DNA from: Actinobacteria bacterium UBA3120
GTDB lineage: Bacteria; Actinomycetota; Actinomycetes; S36-B12
Direction of reading: 5' to 3'
DNA length: 10,573 nt
NCBI GenBank assembly: GCA_002365735.1
Contig: DEZY01000089.1
Location: 1 to 10,573, forward strand
The translations under genes and the position numbers were made by a program. The notes under the pieces were generated by a model that worked only from the letters and a program-made list of their open reading frames with translations, made no database searches and was not told where the DNA came from. This document shows positions 1 to 5,947 of the stretch, in pieces (the stretch's first letter is position 1; every line of letters starts with the position of its first letter).

Positions 1-1580
1 TCCCAGCCAAATGCGATGCCGCCATGTGGTGGCGGCCCGTACGCAAATGCCTCGAGCAGAAACCCGAACTTGTCATTGGCCTCTTGCTCATCGAGCCCTA
101 AAATCCGAAATACTTGGCTTTGGATCTCGCTTTGATGAATACGGATAGACCCTCCGCCAATCTCATTGCCATTGCACACAAGGTCGTAGGCCCAGGCAAG
201 TGCCTCACCCGGCGACTCGGTGAACTTATTAATCCAATCTCCGTTGGGTGAGGTGAAGGGGTGGTGTACCGCAGTCCATGCCCAATTTCCGGAGGCGTCT
301 TGAACTTCTTCGAACATCGGAGCGTCGACAATCCAGACGAAACTCCAGACACTCTTGTCCACCAGATCAAGACGCTCGGCAACTTCGTTTCGCACGGCGC
401 CCAGTAATGCGCGCGAATCTGAAGCGCGACCCGCAGCAAAAAAGATGCAGTCCCCCACTTGAGCACCCGCTGATGCCACCAGTCCGGCGCGTTCTTGATC
501 ACTGAGATTCTTGGCGACAGGGCCACCAAGGCCTTCCTCCGTGACCGTGACGTATGCCAAGCCTTTTGCGCCACGCTGCTTGGCCCACTCTTGCCAAGCA
601 TCAAATGTTCGACGTGGTTGATCCGCGCCACCCGGCATCACAACCGCTCCCACGTAATCCGCCTGAAAAACTCGGAACGGGGTATCTGCAAAGAACTTGG
701 TGAGGTCAACCAACTCTAAATCGAAACGCAAGTCTGGCTTGTCGCTTCCGAAACGACGCATCGCCTCGTGATACGTCATTTGCGCAATGTCACCAATTTC
801 GTACTTGCAGATCCCCTGCCACAGCGCTCGAATGACTTGCTCGCCGATCGCCATGACATCGTCCTGGTCCACGAAGCTCATTTCGATATCAAGTTGAGTG
901 AATTCCGGCTGTCGATCGGCTCGGAAATCTTCGTCGCGATAGCACCGTGCAATCTGGAAATACTTTTCCATGCCCGCGACCATGAGTAGTTGCTTGAACA
1001 GTTGCGGCGACTGCGGCAATGCATACCAATTGCCGGGTTGCAACCGCACCGGGACCAAGAAGTCACGCGCGCCTTCCGGGGTAGAGCGAGTCAATGTAGG
1101 TGTCTCAATCTCAATGAAGTCCTCATCGATCAGGATATTGCGCGCGATATGGCTAACCTGCGAACGCATTCGCAGAATATCTCCCGCACTCTTGCGACGC
1201 AGGTCCAGATACCGATGTCGTAACCGAACTTCGTCGTTGACAATAGTGCGCTCATCAATGGGGAAAGGGAGTGGCGCAGATTTGGACAGTACCTCAAGAT
1301 TGGTGGTAATGATCTCGATCGCACCGGAAGGTAAATCCGGATTTGCATTACCTTCAGGTCTTTGTTCGACCGTCCCGGTAACCGCAATGCAGTACTCGTC
1401 CCGCAAGTCATGCGCCATGGAGGTGTCACGCACGACTACTTGAGCCACACCAGTTGAGTCCCGAAGGTCGAGGAAAGCTACTCCGCCATGATCTCGTCGG
1501 CTGGCGATCCACCCTGCCAACGTCACTTCGCGCCCAATATCTGCGCGGTTCAGTGCACCTGCTTCAGCCGTGCGAATCAA
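1..1580 (-). CDS. aspS: aspartyl-tRNA synthetase (AspRS), 3' end cut off by window edge
   Basis: Class IIb aminoacyl-tRNA synthetase that attaches aspartate to tRNA in the cytoplasm. I translated the reverse strand from a TTG at 1580-1578; the segments I read codon by codon, and the rest read more quickly, stay open to the window edge, giving 526 residues. The E. coli enzyme has about 590, so roughly 60 are missing. In order: N-terminal OB-fold anticodon domain (about 1-105, [11 protein letters not shown] at 23-33), class II motif 1 (ETPTL, ending at 163), the QSPQ segment near 190, motif 2 ([11 protein letters not shown], 208-218), a bacterial-type insertion (roughly 290-420), and the start of motif 3 (HGGIAFGW, 519-526). 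The motif 3 arginine lies just outside. The TTG start is supported by a ribosome binding site six bases upstream and by the family N-terminus (IRTAEAG). The start overlaps the hisS stop in TTGA, so translation is probably coupled. His31 and Gly77 suggest a non-discriminating enzyme (see findings). Confidence 0.97.
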   Translation of the reverse strand, partial: MIRTAEAGALNRADIGREVTLAGWIASRRDHGGVAFLDLRDSTGVAQVVVRDTSMAHDLRDEYCIAVTGTVEQRPEGNANPDLPSGAIEIITTNLEVLSKSAPLPFPIDERTIVNDEVRLRHRYLDLRRKSAGDILRMRSQVSHIARNILIDEDFIEIETPTLTRSTPEGARDFLVPVRLQPGNWYALPQSPQLFKQLLMVAGMEKYFQIARCYRDEDFRADRQPEFTQLDIEMSFVDQDDVMAIGEQVIRALWQGICKYEIGDIAQMTYHEAMRRFGSDKPDLRFDLELVDLTKFFADTPFRVFQADYVGAVVMPGGADQPRRTFDAWQEWAKQRGAKGLAYVTVTEEGLGGPVAKNLSDQERAGLVASAGAQVGDCIFFAAGRASDSRALLGAVRNEVAERLDLVDKSVWSFVWIVDAPMFEEVQDASGNWAWTAVHHPFTSPNGDWINKFTESPGEALAWAYDLVCNGNEIGGGSIRIHQSEIQSQVFRILGLDEQEANDKFGFLLEAFAYGPPPHGGIAFGW

Positions 1581-2863
1581 GATTGTTCCTCTCTTAGGGT
1601 GCGTAACATTTCTTGTAACTGCGGAATTAGAGTTGTAGCCTCGGCTGGCACGGACTGCTGGTCGCCGCTCGACATTTCCTTGATGATCGCACTCTGGGTC
1701 TTGAGCTCATCAGGGCCAAGAATAAGCACCAATGGCGCATTGGTGTTATTAGCCACTTTCATTGCACTTTTGATGCTCCGGTTGTCGACACAAAGATCGG
1801 CTGCTATCCCCGCACGCCTGAGCTGAACAAGGAGAGCAACACATTGTTTGCGATTTTCGACCTCCACGGGAATAACAAATACATCAATGATGGCCTTATG
1901 CAGCGGGGTGAGACCTTCCGCTTCACATGCTAAAAGGGTTCGATCGACACCAATCCCAAATCCGATTCCCGAGAGGTCGCTTCCGCCCAGTTCGCTCATT
2001 AACCCGTCGTACCTGCCTCCGCCGCCGATCCCGGACTGGGCGCCCAGACCCGGGTGCACAAATTCAAAGGTTGTGCGTGTGTAGTAGTCAAGCCCGCGGA
2101 CCATGCGAGGCGCCTCGTTCCAGACGACTCCAAAAATTTGCAGGTATTTGCGCACCTCGTCGTAGTGCTGTTGGCACTGCCCGCACAGCGAATCAATCAT
2201 GAGTGGAGCATCGACTAGTTGAGCGGCCACAATTTCGCGTTTGTCGTCCAGCACCCGTAACGGATTGAGTTCGGCTCGGGCGCGCGTCTCCTGGTCAAGA
2301 TCGCACTTATTAAGGAATTCTTGCAGTAGGACTCGATAGGCGGGCCGACATTTGGAGCAACCCAAGGAAGTCAGATCAAGATGGAAGTCTTGCAATCCAA
2401 GTGAACGATACGACTGGTCGGCAATTGCAATTACCTCAGCATCAATAATGGCGTCATTGGATCCAATTGCTTCCACTCCGACCTGTTGCAGCTGACGGTA
2501 ACGACCCTGTTGAGGGCGCTCTGCTCTAAAGAACGGGCCTCGGTACCACAGCTTGACGGGCAGTGAGCCTTTGTCCAGTCGGTTCTCGATCACGGCACGC
2601 ATCACTCCGGCTGTTCCTTCGGGCCGCAGCGTGATTGATCGATCACCGCGATCTGTGAAGGTGTACATCTCTTTCTGAACTACATCGGTGCTGACACCGA
2701 CGCCCCGCTCGAAGAGTTCCGTTGCCTCAAACACCGGCAGCTCAATGTACTCGTAGCCGCTCAGGCGGGCGGGCGAACTAAGTTGCTCCTGAACCGTGTA
2801 GAAGTCGCGGCTGCGCGGCGGTACGTAATCTGGGACGCCTTTGGGTGCATTAATAGCTTCCAT
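1577..2863 (-). CDS. hisS: histidyl-tRNA synthetase (HisRS)
   Basis: Class II synthetase that charges tRNA-His with histidine; cytoplasmic dimer. 428 residues, normal for bacterial HisRS (about 420-430). Visible: N-terminal KGVPDY (8-13), motif 2 region RPEGTAG (80-86) followed by [19 protein letters not shown] (106-124), the histidine-binding motif RGLDYY (256-261) whose Arg256 corresponds to the catalytic arginine of the E. coli enzyme, GGGRYDGL (281-288), motif 3 [10 protein letters not shown] (299-308), and the C-terminal anticodon-binding domain (about 325-425). The insertion domain carries two CxxC pairs, Cys169/Cys172 and Cys227/Cys230 (see findings). The ATG start has GAGGGA eight bases upstream (2877-2872), inside the end of the hydrolase gene, which stops 3 bp away. 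The stop overlaps the aspS start. These three genes look like one operon. Confidence 0.98.
   Translation of the reverse strand: MEAINAPKGVPDYVPPRSRDFYTVQEQLSSPARLSGYEYIELPVFEATELFERGVGVSTDVVQKEMYTFTDRGDRSITLRPEGTAGVMRAVIENRLDKGSLPVKLWYRGPFFRAERPQQGRYRQLQQVGVEAIGSNDAIIDAEVIAIADQSYRSLGLQDFHLDLTSLGCSKCRPAYRVLLQEFLNKCDLDQETRARAELNPLRVLDDKREIVAAQLVDAPLMIDSLCGQCQQHYDEVRKYLQIFGVVWNEAPRMVRGLDYYTRTTFEFVHPGLGAQSGIGGGGRYDGLMSELGGSDLSGIGFGIGVDRTLLACEAEGLTPLHKAIIDVFVIPVEVENRKQCVALLVQLRRAGIAADLCVDNRSIKSAMKVANNTNAPLVLILGPDELKTQSAIIKEMSSGDQQSVPAEATTLIPQLQEMLRTLREEQS
1587..1594 (-). promoter_or_regulatory. ribosome binding site that sets the TTG start of aspS
   Basis: The reverse strand reads AGAGAGGA, followed by six bases and then TTG at 1580. 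It lies inside the last codons of hisS. The good match and spacing decide for the TTG, because no ATG or GTG in this frame near the family N-terminus would do. Confidence 0.7.
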
Positions 2864-2866
2864 GCT

Positions 2867-3547
2867 CTAGATCCCTCGGCCCGTGCTCAGGAATGGATTG
2901 GTTTCGCGCTCTGCACCGATTGTCGTGTCGGACCCGTGACCGGGGTACACCAAGGTGTGATCAGGCATGGGCAGAATTACGTTCTCGAGTGACTCTTGCA
3001 TCGCGTGGGAATCCCCACCTGGCAGGTCCGTGCGTCCGATTGATCCAGCAAACAGCACATCGCCGGTAAAAGCAATGGGATCACCACTTTGATCAGTTCT
3101 AATCACCATTGAGCCTTCAGTGTGACCTGGCGCATGGATAAACTCCCAATCCACACCAGCGATATTGAGCGACTTATTCACTTCAATTACCTCAACGTCA
3201 CTTGGCTCAGTCAGTTCCAATTCGCCTTTCGTCATGGCGAGCAACTGTTCGCGCGCGGCCGCAAAACTACTTCCGGCCGGGTCTGCCAGCCGGTAGCGAT
3301 CTTTGACGTGAATCAAGGCCGGGATAGCGAACTGGGTGCTTACCGGGGCGACACTCCAAATATGGTCAATATGCCCGTGGGTCAAAATAACGGCGGCGGG
3401 CGTGAGCCGGTGCGCGCGGATAATTTCATTGATTCCCTCCATGGAATCCTGGCCTGGATCAATGATGATGGCCGGCTCGCCTGGGCCCTGGGCCACCACA
3501 TAAGCGTTGGTGGCCCAGGAGCCGGCGGGAAAACCCTTGATCAACAT
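2867..3547 (-). CDS. MBL-fold metallo-hydrolase, glyoxalase-II-like
   Basis: Probable cytoplasmic Zn-dependent hydrolase of 226 residues, the usual size for the small glyoxalase II-like branch of the metallo-beta-lactamase fold. The metal ligands are all present: THGHIDH (56-62, giving His57, His59, Asp61, His62), His142 in PGHTEGS, Asp163 in FTGDVLF, and His204 in YPGHGS. The N-terminus FPAGSWATNAYVV is typical of the family and supports the ATG at 3547, although only a weak Shine-Dalgarno sequence precedes it. Family members cleave S-acyl-glutathione thioesters, but most actinobacteria use mycothiol, so the true substrate is unknown. I give no gene symbol. The first gene of a likely operon with hisS and aspS, as in mycobacteria, where a homologue sits upstream of hisS. 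Confidence 0.93.
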   Translation of the reverse strand: MLIKGFPAGSWATNAYVVAQGPGEPAIIIDPGQDSMEGINEIIRAHRLTPAAVILTHGHIDHIWSVAPVSTQFAIPALIHVKDRYRLADPAGSSFAAAREQLLAMTKGELELTEPSDVEVIEVNKSLNIAGVDWEFIHAPGHTEGSMVIRTDQSGDPIAFTGDVLFAGSIGRTDLPGGDSHAMQESLENVILPMPDHTLVYPGHGSDTTIGAERETNPFLSTGRGI

Positions 3548-3567
3548 AAGGGTGCCAGCCTAGCCAT
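3541..3567 (-). other. possible leaderless 8-codon leader ORF overlapping the hydrolase start
   Basis: An ATG at 3567-3565 opens a frame of eight codons (M-A-R-L-A-P-L-C) ending in TGA at 3543-3541. The TGA lies in the second and third codons of the hydrolase in another frame, so the two reading frames overlap by 7 nt. The ATG lies 8 nt past the best -10 candidate, where transcription would be expected to begin, so a leaderless message is possible. The main gene has no strong ribosome binding site, which would fit translational coupling. An ORF this short can easily arise by chance. Confidence 0.22.
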
Positions 3568-3574
3568 GGGTACT

Positions 3575-3603
3575 CTTAGACACCTCGTTGAACCAGATCT
3601 CAA
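3575..3603 (-). promoter_or_regulatory. candidate sigma-70-type promoter for the hydrolase-hisS-aspS operon
   Basis: On the reverse strand, TTGAGA (3603-3598, 5 of 6 to TTGACA) is followed by exactly 17 bp and TCTAAG (3580-3575, 4 of 6 to TATAAT). The predicted start is near 3568-3567, about 20 nt ahead of the hydrolase ATG. It is the best promoter-like sequence I see in the 105-bp divergent gap. I found no equally good plus-strand promoter for the cyclophilin gene in the gap. Confidence 0.45.
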
Positions 3604-3639
3604 AAAAGTTGCATCACAACAACCTGTTTATGAACCGAT

Positions 3640-3645
3640 GGAGAG
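3640..3645 (+). promoter_or_regulatory. ribosome binding site that sets the cyclophilin start at 3653
   Basis: GGAGAG sits seven bases before the ATG at 3653. An in-frame ATG at 3638 has no such site and would overlap this one, and reading further upstream only translates the antisense of the hydrolase gene. Confidence 0.65.
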
Positions 3646-3652
3646 CCGATAT

Positions 3653-4459
3653 ATGAGTAATCAGAAGCGTGAGCGCGATCTTGCTCGAGCCAAATTCGAA
3701 CGCCAGCAGATCAAACGCTCTGAGCGGGCCCAGCGCGCAAAGCGCAACCAGCGCTTCACCGCGATCGTTGTGGTCATTGCCTTGGTGGTCGCTGGCGTCG
3801 GTTTTGCAGTTTTCTCCGCCGTGGGCGATGATTCAGCACCAGTGGCACAGGAAAGTCAGACTCCGCCAGATCCAACCGCATCCGAAACTGCTACCGCGGC
3901 CGCCGCCGTGGAGTGTGCTGTGGCGGGTACAGCTCGCGCAGACGATATTTCATATCCCGATGGCCCGCAGGCACTGGACTTCTCTCCAACCACGCTCACG
4001 CTCAACACGAACTGTGGCGTGATCGAAATCGCACTGGACCCAAACGCCCCAGAGACGGTTGCTTCGGAGGCATTTCTGGCAAGCAGTGGCTTTTATGACA
4101 ACACTTCCTGTCATCGCCTCACAACTGAAGGTATTTATGTCCTGCAGTGCGGGGATCCAGCGGGCAATGGGTCAGGTGGCCCCGGCTATTCGATACCGGA
4201 CGAAAACCTCCCTGAGGAGGGTTCCGTCAATTACCCAGCCGGCACCATCGCAATGGCGAATGCTGGTCCAGGAACGAGTGGCTCCCAGTTCTTCATTGTC
4301 TATGCGCCCACATCGCTGCCCGCCGGGTACTCGATTTGGGGCACCGTGACGAGCGGCCTAGGGATAGTTCAAGATCTAGCCTCGGCCGGGGTGGAAGGCG
4401 GCCTAACCGACGGCCCTCCGGCACAGCCAGTATTTATCAATACTGCAACAGTTTCCTAA
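3653..4459 (+). CDS. ppiB: membrane-anchored cyclophilin-type peptidyl-prolyl cis-trans isomerase
   Basis: Proline isomerase of 268 residues that probably assists folding of exported proteins. Order: a very basic N-terminus (1-35, many Lys/Arg, likely cytoplasmic), one membrane segment (about 36-57, TAIVVVIALVVAGVGFAVF), a low-complexity Ala/Thr/Pro/Glu linker (about 59-85), and the cyclophilin domain (about 100-265). Positive residues before the helix place the catalytic domain outside the membrane. Catalytic landmarks are CHRLTT (Arg155), VLQCGDP (Gln165) and SGSQFFIV (Phe213), matching Arg55, Gln63 and Phe113 of human cyclophilin A. The tryptophan that binds cyclosporin (Trp121 there) is not evident, since the segment reads TSLPAGYSIWG. 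Four cysteines (88, 121, 153, 166) all lie on the outer side and might form disulfides. Basic tail, anchor and place beside relA match mycobacterial PpiB. Divergent from the hydrolase; ends 125 bp before the DUF349 gene. Confidence 0.93.
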   Translation: MSNQKRERDLARAKFERQQIKRSERAQRAKRNQRFTAIVVVIALVVAGVGFAVFSAVGDDSAPVAQESQTPPDPTASETATAAAAVECAVAGTARADDISYPDGPQALDFSPTTLTLNTNCGVIEIALDPNAPETVASEAFLASSGFYDNTSCHRLTTEGIYVLQCGDPAGNGSGGPGYSIPDENLPEEGSVNYPAGTIAMANAGPGTSGSQFFIVYAPTSLPAGYSIWGTVTSGLGIVQDLASAGVEGGLTDGPPAQPVFINTATVS

Positions 4460-4466
4460 CGTTAGG
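4455..4466. repeat. 12-bp perfect palindrome over the cyclophilin stop codon
   Basis: CCTAACGTTAGG is its own reverse complement and includes the TAA stop at 4457-4459. There is no loop, so it is more like a protein-binding dyad than a terminator, and no T-run follows. About two or three perfect 12-bp palindromes are expected by chance in 10 kb, so function is unproven. Confidence 0.4.
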
Positions 4467-4485
4467 GGAGAACCCAAGGCAAAAC

Positions 4486-4515
4486 TTCACAAATGTAGGA
4501 AACTAGTCTTACGAC
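4486..4515 (+). promoter_or_regulatory. weak promoter candidate for the DUF349 gene
   Basis: TTCACA (4486-4491, 5 of 6 to TTGACA) and TACGAC (4510-4515, 3 of 6 to TATAAT) are separated by 18 bp. The -10 match is poor. The 125-bp gap makes a separate promoter plausible, but readthrough from the cyclophilin gene would also serve. Confidence 0.25.
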
Positions 4516-4536
4516 CGATTCACACGCAACGACAGT

Positions 4537-4553
4537 GCTGCAACCTCTGCAGC
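4537..4553 (+). other. small hairpin ahead of the DUF349 ribosome binding site
   Basis: GCTGCA and TGCAGC form a perfect 6-bp stem with a 5-nt loop (ACCTC). No T-run follows, so it is unlikely to be an intrinsic terminator. It would lie in the 5' leader if transcription starts near 4522. Stems this short often occur by chance. Confidence 0.3.
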
Positions 4554-4584
4554 CGACCAACCTGGTTCCCGCGAAAGGCTCACC

Positions 4585-5934
4585 ATGACTGAAGTTCCCA
4601 CCCCTGCCGCACCCACCCCTGTCACACCCACCCCAGCCACACCCACCCCTGCCACACCCACGCCAGCATCCCTTAAGCCGGTCGCACGTGCGGCAATTTC
4701 CCAGGCATCGCAGTGGGGCCGGGTCACAGCAGATGGGACGGTCTTTCTTAAGGCGCCAGAGGGTGAAGTAGAAGTCGGTCAGTATGCGGCCGGGACCCCC
4801 CAAGACGGACTCACATTTTATGCGCGCAAATATGACGACCTGGTGGTAGAGATCGAGGTAATTCAGACGCGGATCACGGAGGGTAAAACCTCGGCGGACG
4901 CCGCCACCCTGGTGGTAAAAAGGGTGCGGGAAGCCCTCTCCGGGCGCTCGTTTGTCGGTGACATCGTGTCCCTTGAGCAGAAGTGCACCGGCGTAGATGT
5001 GTTGATTGAGGAAAAAAGGATCACCGAGCGGGCCCGCAAGGCAGCTCTTAAGGAGAGTGCGCGCGCAGCAAGAATCACACTTGTTGAGGAAGCCGAGAAG
5101 ATGTCAGATTCCAGTTCATGGAAGTCAACGACTGAGCGATACACCGCGATTGTGGAGGAGTGGAAGACCCTCCCGCGCGTGGATCGAAATGCTGAACAGG
5201 AAATGTGGAAGCGATTGAGCAATGCTCGCACCTCGTTTGATAAAAGGCGTCGCGCGCATTTCCATGAACTAGATGCCGTACGCAAAGAGGCCCTCGGTGT
5301 CAAACGTGAACTGATCACTCGCGCGCAGGCCGCTCTCGGTACCACCGACCCCAAGGCGGGCATCAAAAAGTTTAAGGACCTGATGGATGCTTGGAAAAAG
5401 GCGCCACGTGGAAGCCGAGCTGATGAGGACAAACTGTGGAAGCGATTTAAGGCTGCCCAAGACGAGTTCTTTGACTCACTCAAAGCCGGTGAAGCAGCTG
5501 AAGAGGAGAAGTTGCGGCCCAACGTTGCTGTGAAGGAAGAACTTATGATCAAGGCCGAAGCTCTATTGCCCGTGGATATGACGGCACTGAAGTCACAGAA
5601 GTCCCAGCTGCGCGAACTGCAACTCGCGTGGGAAAAAGCTGGTGAGCTGCCCAAGAAGGACCGTGCACGACTGGATTCACGTCTGAAAAAAGTCGAGGAT
5701 GCCTTCCGTGCAGTTGAGGAAAAGCAATGGACGCGTACTAACCCGGAAGCCCTAGCTCGAGCAGAGGACACCGCCAGTGCCTTCGCTGGTGGTCTCTCCA
5801 AATATGAGCGTCAACTCGAGCAAGCACAGGCGGCGGGAGATACGAAGGCGGCGGCTGAACTTGAAGAATCGATTAACAGCCTTCGAACACTCCTCGGGGC
5901 AGTAGAAAACACTGCTGCGGATCTGAGTTCGTAA
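4585..5934 (+). CDS. DUF349 repeat protein (function unknown)
   Basis: 449 residues, no signal peptide or membrane segment, so likely cytoplasmic. Order: a Pro/Thr/Ala tail (5-28, PTP repeats), a conserved actinobacterial-type head (about 43-90, WGRVTADGTVFL then YAAGTP and FYARKYDDL), a charged helical stretch (about 140-172), then three DUF349 units with the pattern W(K/E)-x-x-(P/G) followed by W or L about 15 residues on: Trp193/Trp208, Trp270/Trp285, and Trp349 with the second position changed to Leu. The third unit is the most diverged. The last 45 residues look like another coiled coil. Lys, Glu and Ala dominate the helical part. ATG start with GAAAGG six bases upstream (4573-4578). The family has no agreed function. 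Its place beside relA recurs in actinobacteria such as Streptomyces (from memory), a hint of a link to growth or stress control and no more. Confidence 0.9.
   Translation: MTEVPTPAAPTPVTPTPATPTPATPTPASLKPVARAAISQASQWGRVTADGTVFLKAPEGEVEVGQYAAGTPQDGLTFYARKYDDLVVEIEVIQTRITEGKTSADAATLVVKRVREALSGRSFVGDIVSLEQKCTGVDVLIEEKRITERARKAALKESARAARITLVEEAEKMSDSSSWKSTTERYTAIVEEWKTLPRVDRNAEQEMWKRLSNARTSFDKRRRAHFHELDAVRKEALGVKRELITRAQAALGTTDPKAGIKKFKDLMDAWKKAPRGSRADEDKLWKRFKAAQDEFFDSLKAGEAAEEEKLRPNVAVKEELMIKAEALLPVDMTALKSQKSQLRELQLAWEKAGELPKKDRARLDSRLKKVEDAFRAVEEKQWTRTNPEALARAEDTASAFAGGLSKYERQLEQAQAAGDTKAAAELEESINSLRTLLGAVENTAADLSS
4606..4665 (+). repeat. four 15-bp tandem repeats inside the DUF349 gene
   Basis: Four units of 15 bp (4606, 4621, 4636, 4651) follow the pattern GCCACACCCACCCCT with one to three changes each, and a partial unit precedes them at 4594-4605. 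Each encodes five residues of type (A/V)(A/T)PTP. The period is a multiple of three, so gain or loss of a unit keeps the frame and only alters tail length. Confidence 0.9.
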
Positions 5935-5947
5935 CAAAGAGCGTTTG

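Noticed and set aside
98..631. 177-codon minus-strand frame inside aspS
   Set aside because: It lies in a different frame from AspRS, which is clearly coding here ([12 protein letters not shown] and HGGIAFGW in frame). It is a shadow.
2864..2866. T-box or similar tRNA-sensing leader before hisS
   Set aside because: Only 3 bp separate the hydrolase stop from hisS, so a T-box leader has no room there, and the 105-bp divergent gap shows no T-box consensus that I can recognise.
3122..3652. Upstream extension of the cyclophilin frame back to 3122
   Set aside because: The extra 177 codons are the antisense of the hydrolase gene and resemble no cyclophilin. The GGAGAG site and the family-like basic N-terminus fix the start at 3653.
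4863..5801. 312-codon open frame antisense to the DUF349 gene
   Set aside because: Its product is Ser/Arg/Ala-rich low complexity, as expected from the complement of a Lys/Glu/Ala-rich gene. The plus-strand DUF349 frame has clear domain repeats and a ribosome binding site.
5935..5947. Bidirectional terminator between the DUF349 gene and relA
   Set aside because: The 13-bp gap holds no inverted repeat and no T-run on either strand.
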